A stretch of DNA of 64,000 nucleotides from CAWDZK01 sp963726615 (GTDB lineage Bacteria; Actinomycetota; Actinomycetes; JACCUZ01): positions 1-64,000 of the forward strand of contig CAVSCX010000001.1 of assembly GCA_963726615.1 (NCBI GenBank), in the 5' to 3' direction. Shown one piece after another: positions 58,369 to 64,000 of this stretch. Position 1 is the first letter of the stretch; the number at the start of each line of letters is the position of its first letter. The translations under genes and the position numbers were made by a program. The notes under the pieces are model-generated. The model had not been told where the DNA came from. It did not search any database and was given only the letters and a program-made list of their open reading frames with translations.

Positions 58369-60364
58369 GTGCGGCCACCGGGATGCATGCCCTGACACGG
58401 GTCCCGGACGGCGACCGGGGCTCGACCTCCACGGTGCCGCCCTGCTCGCGTGCCCGCTCGCGCATCGACCGGGTGCCCACCCCGCCGGGCGCCGCCGGGT
58501 CCACGCCCACCCCGTCGTCCTCGACGACGGCGACGACGGCGGCGGCCTCGGCATCGGTGGCGACCCGAACCCAGCAGGTGCGCGCCGCGCCATGGCGCAC
58601 GACGTTCGTCACGGCTTCGGCGACGATGCCGTAGACCGCCGCCGCGACCGGACCCGGTAGGTCGGGTGTGACGTCGCACTCGAGTCGGACGTCCATGCCG
58701 CCGTCGCGGTGCCGCTGCGCCAGCTCGCCGACGGCAGCACCGAGACCGAGCTCGTCGAGCACCGGGGGCAGCAGGCTGCGCGAGAGCTGACGGACGTCCT
58801 CGACCCGGTGGTCCAGCTCGGCCTGCAGCGAGGCGAGCAGGCCGCCGGCCGCCGCGGGGTCGTCGGCCATCAGGTTGCGCGCAGCCTGCAGGCCAAGACG
58901 GATGCCGGCGAGCGAGGGCCCGAGCCCGTCATGCAGCTCACGGCGGATCACCCGGCGCTCCTCGAGACGCACGGTGGTCAGCCGCTCGCGGGCCGCGTCG
59001 AGGTCGCTCGACGCCCGGGCCAGCGCCACGCCTGCCTGCACCACGACGGCGAGCTCGGCGAGGGTGCGGTGGGCCCTGGCCCCGAGCGACTCGCCGGGCG
59101 GTGCCGTCACCAGCAGCTCGCCCAGTGCCTCGCCGCGGTGGACCAGCGGGACGACGGTCGCCGCCCGGGTTGCCGTCCCGCGCGCTGCCACGACAGTCCC
59201 GTCCGTCACGAGCGCCACCGACTCCAGCCGCAGCGCCTCGGCGACGCTGTCCACCAGCCCGTCGAGCAGCTCGCGCGCCGAGTCGGCCGTTCCGAGCTGG
59301 GCGCCGAGCCGGCGTACGGCGTGATGTGGCTCGGCGCCCTCCCCGTGCACGAGGCGGCGCACCCGGGCCTGCAGCCACAGCCGCGACGGCTGCACCGCCA
59401 CGACGACAGCGGCGGCAGCCACGAGCCGGCCGGCCCCGTCCCCCGGCAGCACCGGAGTGATCGCCGCGGCCACGACCAGGTACAGGCCGACGAGCACCAG
59501 CGTGAGGACGCCGGCCACGACGGCCCGGTTCACGGCCAGGTCGATGCCCCACAGCCGCTGTCGCAGAACGGCCACCAGCACCGCGGCAGGGAAGAAGGCC
59601 TGCGCTGCGAGGTGCAGCACCGGGACGGACCAGATGGGCAGGTCGCGTCCAGCCGGGACGGCCAGCGGCACGAATGACAGCGACATGATCGTGACGCCGA
59701 CGGCCAGCCAGCCCAGCCCGATGCGTTCGGCGACGGGCCCGCGGGCCCATCGCCAGGCGACATCGGCCGCGGTGACCAGCCCCATGACGACAGCCGAGCC
59801 GGCCAGCAGCTCCAGCGACACCGACAGGTCGAGCGCGGACGAGAGGGTGAACCAGGCGCAGACCACGATGCCCAGCGCGAGGCCGGCCCGTGCCGGGTTG
59901 CCGAGACGGTGGTCGCGCACCAGCCACGGCACGACCAGGAAGAGCGCCAGCGTGCCCGGGACCCACGCCACCCCGTTGAGCGAGCTGACAGTCTCGATCC
60001 ACGGCAGGTCCGGACGCCGCCTGCCGAGCGCGCCGTAGGCGAAGGCGAAGGACGTGACCGCGCCGCCGAGAGCCGTCACGGCGAGGATCACCGGCACGAC
60101 GTGACGCCGCCTGGACAGCACCAGCGCGGCCACCAGCCCGTAGATGCAGCCGACCATGGCATCCACGAGGAAGAACCACAGCGCCTCGGTGATGGGCGGG
60201 CGGGCGCTGATCAGGGTGACGACCGCGACCACGACGATGCCCCAGGCGGCCACCGCGACGACGGCGGCGGCCCGGGGCATGCCGGCTCGGCGGGCCGGGG
60301 AGTCGGTCGACTCCTGCGCCGGGACTGTCGTCGGCCCGGCAGCGGAGCTGGCGGTGGTGCTCAC
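58361..60364 (-). CDS. Membrane sensor histidine kinase with GAF-like domain (NarL type)
   Basis: 667 aa. About nine to ten membrane helices (residues 30-325) replace the usual short sensor, then a GAF-like domain (about 350-460, RLESVALVTDGTVVAARGTA). HisKA_3 has His478 (RRELHDGLGPSLAGIRLGL). The HATPase is VAEAVTNVVRHGAARTCWV ... EDDGVGVDPAAPGGVGTRSMRERA. I start at the GTG at 60364, with GAGGAGG 7 nt upstream. The membrane part suggests a hydrophobic or membrane-borne signal. Confidence 0.9.
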   Translation of the reverse strand: MSTTASSAAGPTTVPAQESTDSPARRAGMPRAAAVVAVAAWGIVVVAVVTLISARPPITEALWFFLVDAMVGCIYGLVAALVLSRRRHVVPVILAVTALGGAVTSFAFAYGALGRRRPDLPWIETVSSLNGVAWVPGTLALFLVVPWLVRDHRLGNPARAGLALGIVVCAWFTLSSALDLSVSLELLAGSAVVMGLVTAADVAWRWARGPVAERIGLGWLAVGVTIMSLSFVPLAVPAGRDLPIWSVPVLHLAAQAFFPAAVLVAVLRQRLWGIDLAVNRAVVAGVLTLVLVGLYLVVAAAITPVLPGDGAGRLVAAAAVVVAVQPSRLWLQARVRRLVHGEGAEPHHAVRRLGAQLGTADSARELLDGLVDSVAEALRLESVALVTDGTVVAARGTATRAATVVPLVHRGEALGELLVTAPPGESLGARAHRTLAELAVVVQAGVALARASSDLDAARERLTTVRLEERRVIRRELHDGLGPSLAGIRLGLQAARNLMADDPAAAGGLLASLQAELDHRVEDVRQLSRSLLPPVLDELGLGAAVGELAQRHRDGGMDVRLECDVTPDLPGPVAAAVYGIVAEAVTNVVRHGAARTCWVRVATDAEAAAVVAVVEDDGVGVDPAAPGGVGTRSMRERAREQGGTVEVEPRSPSGTRVRACIPVAARG

Positions 60365-60448
60365 GGACGGCCCTCCTCGGGTGGGGACTGTATTGACGCC
60401 GTCGCGTCCAGGCACCGGAATCGCTGATTGTCCTGCGGTCGCGACGTC

Positions 60449-61195
60449 TCAGGCCGGACGAACGCGGTCGCCGAACGCGAAGCCCAGCGCCGTCACGAGC
60501 AGCCACGTCGGCCCCACGAGCCCGGACATGTACTGCAGCGGCGAGAGCCCGAAGAGCAGGGACAGGCCCCCGAGCACGACGCCGACCCAGCCGATCCACC
60601 GCGGCGCCGAGGCGTGCCGGAGCGCTGCCACCGCGAGTGCGACCCCGCTGATGCCGGCGCCGATCCAGAGCCAGGGAATGGTGCCGATCCAGTGCCCGAA
60701 GAAGGTGGCCGTCTCCGGCACCATCTCGTCGTCGCCGCCGGCCAGGCCGAAGACGAACTCGGTGGTGAGTCCGGCGCCCATGAGCCCGGCGACGGACACC
60801 AGGCCGAGGCCGGACGCCGCCACTGTCGGCAGCAGGGACTGCGCGGGGGCCTGCGCGCGCAGCCGCCGGTGCAGTCCGGCCGCGAACACGACGGTCAGGA
60901 CGACGCCGATCATCGTGGCGGTGTGGAAGACCAGGATCTGCGGCACCTGCTCGCCGAGCCGCGCCATGATCCGCACCGGGTCGCCCTGGGCGGCGGGGTC
61001 GTAGACGGCGTCGACCTGCATGCTCGCGGCGATGCCGGTGATCCCGGCCAGGCCCGCACCGACGCCCGCGAACGCCCAGCCGCGGCCGGGCGGCCCGTCC
61101 GCCGGGCGGCTGCCGTGAAGGCGCGGGTCGGGACCCGCGCCGAGGGTCTCTCGACCGGACGGTGGGTAGGGGACGTGGTCGGTCGTGCTGGTCAC
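60449..61195 (-). CDS. Multi-pass membrane protein, function unknown
   Basis: 248 aa. Six predicted membrane helices after a 40-residue polar N-terminus: WAFAGVGAGLAGITGIAASM, ILVFHTATMIGVVLTVVFAAGL, LLPTVAASGLGLVSVAGLMGAGL, WIGTIPWLWIGAGISGVALA. No family recognised. GAGGAG lies 6 nt before the GTG. It precedes the sensor kinase by 84 bp on the same strand, so it may be co-transcribed and contribute to sensing. Confidence 0.72.
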   Translation of the reverse strand: MTSTTDHVPYPPSGRETLGAGPDPRLHGSRPADGPPGRGWAFAGVGAGLAGITGIAASMQVDAVYDPAAQGDPVRIMARLGEQVPQILVFHTATMIGVVLTVVFAAGLHRRLRAQAPAQSLLPTVAASGLGLVSVAGLMGAGLTTEFVFGLAGGDDEMVPETATFFGHWIGTIPWLWIGAGISGVALAVAALRHASAPRWIGWVGVVLGGLSLLFGLSPLQYMSGLVGPTWLLVTALGFAFGDRVRPA

Positions 61196-61447
61196 AGCTG
61201 CTCCTCGTGCGGTGCGGGGGCACGTCCGGTGACGGCCGGCCCCGCGAGCGGCCGGGCCGATCCGGCCCGGGGCGACCCGGTCAGGACCGCCGAGACCACC
61301 GTGCGGCGCCCGGCGTCACGGGTGCGAGGGACACCTGCCCTGACCCGCCGGGCACTTCCCCGTGCCGCCGGACGGCGACAAACCGCCGGTAGGCTGGGGG
61401 CACCGCTGATCGGCCCCCGCCCGCATGTGACCACCTGGAGCGCTTGG
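61196..61447. other. 252 bp divergent region upstream of purS
   Basis: Separates the membrane-protein gene (minus) from purS (plus). The only clear signal is TAGGCT (61390-61395) as a -10 for purS, giving a leader of about 45 nt with GGAG before the ATG. No PurR-like or guanine/PreQ1 riboswitch structure is recognised. Confidence 0.5.
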
Positions 61448-61696
61448 ATGGCCCGCGTCGTCGTCGACGTCATGCTCAAGCCAGAGATCCTCGACCCCCA
61501 GGGCAAGGCCGTGCACCAGGCCCTCCCGCGGCTCGGGTACGACGGCATCGTGGGCGTCCGCCAGGGCAAGCGCTTCGAGCTCGAGGTCGAGGGCGAGGTG
61601 ACCGAGGAGCGGCTCGCCCAGATCCGCGGTGCCGCCGAGACCCTGCTCTCCAACCCGGTCATCGAGGACTTCACGGTCCGGGTCGAGGAGGCCTGA
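61448..61696 (+). CDS. purS: FGAM synthase subunit PurS
   Basis: 82 aa, the small structural subunit that joins PurQ and PurL in the FGAM synthase complex. MARVVVDVMLKPEILDPQG, ALPRLGYDGIVGVRQGKRFEL and a C-terminal LLSNPVIEDFTVRVEE are its hallmarks. GGAG 8 nt before the ATG. The stop overlaps the purQ ATG by one base. Confidence 0.94.
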   Translation: MARVVVDVMLKPEILDPQGKAVHQALPRLGYDGIVGVRQGKRFELEVEGEVTEERLAQIRGAAETLLSNPVIEDFTVRVEEA

Positions 61697-62379
61697 TGGC
61701 CGACGGAGTGCGGGTCGGGGTCGTCACGTTCCCCGGCAGCCTCGACGACGGCGACGCGGCCCGCGCCGTCACCCTCGCCGGCGGCCAGGCGGTGCGGCTG
61801 TGGCACGCGGACGCCGATCTGCAGGGTGTCGACGCGGTGGTCCTGCCCGGCGGCTTCTCCTACGGCGACTACCTGCGCTGCGGCGCGATCGCCCGCTTCG
61901 CGCCGGTCATGGAGCCGCTGGTCGACGCGGCCAAGGGCGGTCTGCCGGTCCTGGGCATCTGCAACGGCTTCCAGGTGCTGTGCGAGTCGCACCTGCTGCC
62001 CGGGGCGCTGATCCGCAACGACCACCGGAAGTTCGTCTGCCGCGACCAGGGCCTGCGCATCGAGTCGACCGCGACCGCCTGGACCGCCGCGTACGACGCA
62101 GGGCAGGAGCTCGTCGTACCGCTGAAGAACGGCGAGGGCGGCTACGTCGCCGACGAGTCGACGCTGGACATGCTCGAGGGAGAGGGACGGGTGGTCGCCC
62201 GCTACCTCGGCACGAACCCCAACGGGTCCTACCGCGACATCGCCGGCGTCGCGAACGACCGCGGCAACGTCGTGGGCCTGATGCCCCACCCCGAGCACGC
62301 GGTGGAGGACCTCACCGGCCCGGGCACCGACGGGCTCGGCTTCTTCACCTCCGTCATGAAGGGACTCGTCGGTGTCTGA
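61696..62379 (+). CDS. purQ: FGAM synthase glutaminase subunit PurQ
   Basis: Releases ammonia from glutamine for PurL, 227 aa. Triad: nucleophile Cys89 in LGICNGFQVL and the His/Glu pair in MPHPEHAVED near 200. FPGSLDDGDAARAV near 12-25 is typical. One-base overlap with purS and 8 bp overlap with purL. Confidence 0.95.
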   Translation: MADGVRVGVVTFPGSLDDGDAARAVTLAGGQAVRLWHADADLQGVDAVVLPGGFSYGDYLRCGAIARFAPVMEPLVDAAKGGLPVLGICNGFQVLCESHLLPGALIRNDHRKFVCRDQGLRIESTATAWTAAYDAGQELVVPLKNGEGGYVADESTLDMLEGEGRVVARYLGTNPNGSYRDIAGVANDRGNVVGLMPHPEHAVEDLTGPGTDGLGFFTSVMKGLVGV

Positions 62380-64000
62380 GACCGTCAAGGACGCCGAGGC
62401 CGACCCCGAGCTCGAGCAGCCCTACCGCGAGCTGGGCCTGCGCGACGAGGAGTACGCGCGGATCCGCGAGATCCTCGGCCGGCGCCCGACAAGCTCCGAG
62501 CTGGCGATGTACTCGGTGATGTGGAGCGAGCACTGCTCCTACAAGTCGAGCAAGGTGCACCTGCGGCAGTTCAGTGAGAAGCGCAGCGAAGGCGCCTCCG
62601 CATGTCTGCTCGTCGGCATCGGCGAGAACGCCGGCGTCGTCGACATCGGTGACGGCTGGGCGGTGACCTTCAAGGTCGAGAGCCACAACCACCCGAGCTA
62701 CGTCGAGCCCTACCAGGGTGCGGCGACCGGCGTCGGCGGCATCGTGCGCGACATCATGTCCATGGGTGCTCGGCCGGTGGCCGTGATGGACCCGCTCAGG
62801 TTCGGGCCGGCCGACGCCGCGGACACCCGGCGGGTGCTGCCCGGCGTCGTCGCCGGCATCGGCGGCTACGGCAACTGCCTGGGGCTGCCCAACATCGGTG
62901 GCGAAGTGGTCTTCGACCCGTCGTATGCCGGCAACCCGCTCGTCAACGCGCTCTGCGTGGGCGTCATCCGGCACAGCCGGGACGAGCCTGGCATCAAGCT
63001 CGCCTTCGCCTCCGGCGCCGGCAACCTCATCGTGCTGTTCGGTGCCGCCACCGGCGGCGACGGCATCGGCGGCGTCTCCGTGCTGGCGTCGGAGACCTTC
63101 GACGACGCGCACCCGACCAAGCGCCCGGCGGTGCAGGTCGGCGACCCGTTCATGGAGAAGGTCCTCATCGAGTGCTGCCTCGAGGTGTTCGCAGCCGACC
63201 TCGTCGTGGGCATCCAGGACCTCGGCGGCGCCGGCCTGTCCTGCGCGACCTCCGAGCTGGCCTCGAACGGCGACGGCGGCATGACGGTGTGGCTCGACCG
63301 GGTGCCGCTGCGCGACTCCTCGCTGCGTCCCGAGGAGATCCTCATGAGCGAGTCGCAGGAGCGGATGTGCGCGGTGGTGGAGCCGGGCAAGCTCGACGCC
63401 TTCCTCGACATCTGCGCGAAGTGGGACGTGCTCGCCACCGTGATCGGCGAGGTCGACGGGTCCGGGCGGCTCACGGTGCAGTGGCACGGCGAGACGATCG
63501 TCGACGTGCCGCCGCGCACCGTCGCGCACGAGGGGCCGGTCTACGAGCGCCCGTTCGCCCGGCCGTCCTGGCAGGACGCGCTGCAGGCCGACGACCCGTC
63601 GACGCTGGCGCGGCCGACGTCGGGCGACGAGCTGCGCTCGACCGTGCTGCGCATGGCCGCGGCACCCAACCTCGCGTCGAAGTCGTGGGTCACCGACCAG
63701 TACGACCGGTACGTCCTCGGCAACACCGTGCTGGCCCAGCCCGAGGACGCCGGCGTGGTCCGGGTGGACGAGAGCACGCACCTCGGCGTCGCGCTCGCCA
63801 CCGACGGCAACGGCCGGTACGCGAAGCTCGACCCGTACGCCGGTGCGCAGCTCGCCCTGTCCGAGGCCTACCGCAACGTCGCGGTCAGCGGTGCCCGCCC
63901 GCTCGCTGTCACCGACTGCCTGAACTTCGGCTCGCCGGAGGACCCGGACGTCATGTGGCAGTTCGCCGAGGCCACCCGCGGCCTCGCCGACGCCTGCTAC
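62372..64000 (+). CDS. purL: FGAM synthase large subunit PurL (cut by the window end)
   Basis: Makes FGAM from FGAR, ATP and ammonia. 543 codons are visible and no stop is reached, so about 200 C-terminal residues are missing (small PurL is usually about 740-770 aa). Visible: MYSVMWSEHCSYKSSK near 46-61, the substrate loop FKVESHNHPSYVEPYQGAATGVGG near 98-121, MGARPVAVMDPLRFG, and GDGIGGVSVLASE near 230. GTG start inside the purQ end. Last gene of purSQL. Confidence 0.94.
   Translation, partial: MSETVKDAEADPELEQPYRELGLRDEEYARIREILGRRPTSSELAMYSVMWSEHCSYKSSKVHLRQFSEKRSEGASACLLVGIGENAGVVDIGDGWAVTFKVESHNHPSYVEPYQGAATGVGGIVRDIMSMGARPVAVMDPLRFGPADAADTRRVLPGVVAGIGGYGNCLGLPNIGGEVVFDPSYAGNPLVNALCVGVIRHSRDEPGIKLAFASGAGNLIVLFGAATGGDGIGGVSVLASETFDDAHPTKRPAVQVGDPFMEKVLIECCLEVFAADLVVGIQDLGGAGLSCATSELASNGDGGMTVWLDRVPLRDSSLRPEEILMSESQERMCAVVEPGKLDAFLDICAKWDVLATVIGEVDGSGRLTVQWHGETIVDVPPRTVAHEGPVYERPFARPSWQDALQADDPSTLARPTSGDELRSTVLRMAAAPNLASKSWVTDQYDRYVLGNTVLAQPEDAGVVRVDESTHLGVALATDGNGRYAKLDPYAGAQLALSEAYRNVAVSGARPLAVTDCLNFGSPEDPDVMWQFAEATRGLADACY

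Overview
This is a 64 kb window of a very GC-rich chromosome with almost exclusive G/C at third codon positions. GTG starts are frequent, -10 boxes of the TANNNT type sit right in front of start codons, and a dnaK-grpE-dnaJ-hspR-clpB block is present. Together these point to an actinomycete (class Actinomycetia). I cannot fix the order or genus from sequence alone. I see no rRNA, tRNA, CRISPR array, prophage, integrase or transposase. The window reads as core chromosome with small accessory insertions.

Layout. 1-6.8 kb: HspR-type chaperone block (dnaK, grpE, dnaJ, hspR, clpB). 7-10.1 kb: a TauE/SafE exporter, a short-chain dehydrogenase and a DapC-like aminotransferase. 10.2-14.8 kb: a tightly overlapping coxS-coxL-coxM-coxG operon for a molybdenum hydroxylase of the form II CO-dehydrogenase-like type. 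14.9-25.5 kb: small, mostly single-gene units (secreted protein, NAD-dependent epimerase, hydrolase, pyrE, LemA, two DedA proteins, TrmH methyltransferase, acetyltransferase, CoA-disulfide-reductase-like flavoprotein). 25.6-33.7 kb: fba, a DUF3151 gene, a TrmB/LuxR regulator, a phospholipase-D protein, a DHFR-like reductase, a squalene-cyclase-like protein, a diacylglycerol-kinase-like protein and purA. 33.8-37.1 kb: a large secreted subtilase. 37.3-43.2 kb: acetyltransferase, class III aminotransferase, then purD, a phosphoribosyltransferase and purB. 43.2-49.3 kb: a membrane protein, a NarL-type two-component system, a PNPOx-like protein, a secreted GH-A glycosidase, a lipoprotein and a small acidic protein. 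49.3-51.2 kb: purC and galE. 51.2-61.2 kb, all on the minus strand: a second two-component system, an amino-acid ABC transporter, and a 53-residue protein directly coupled to a giant LuxR-type ATPase. 61.4-64 kb: purS-purQ-purL, with purL cut by the window end.

How it works together. Six purine-pathway steps (PurA, B, C, D, PurSQ and L) plus pyrE and fba are spread between unrelated genes. The chaperones, their repressor HspR and the disaggregase ClpB form one heat-shock module. The Cox operon supplies FeS, Mo and FAD subunits plus a membrane-anchored CoxG, but no maturation genes are nearby.

The most unusual signals are not genes. (1) A 70 bp structured element occurs twice at exactly the same length, with 13-16 bp outer arms and an inner hairpin. 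(2) A second palindromic family, AGTTGAYCACG-loop-CGTGATCAACT, has three copies at two loci, both between convergent genes and both followed by short G-rich tandem repeats that fit the G-quadruplex rule. (3) At least 16 genes carry a TANNNT box 6-7 nt before the start codon, implying pervasive leaderless transcription. This includes one nearly symmetric site that appears to serve both purC and a divergent 60-residue gene. (4) A short run of AT-ending codons sits inside clpB.
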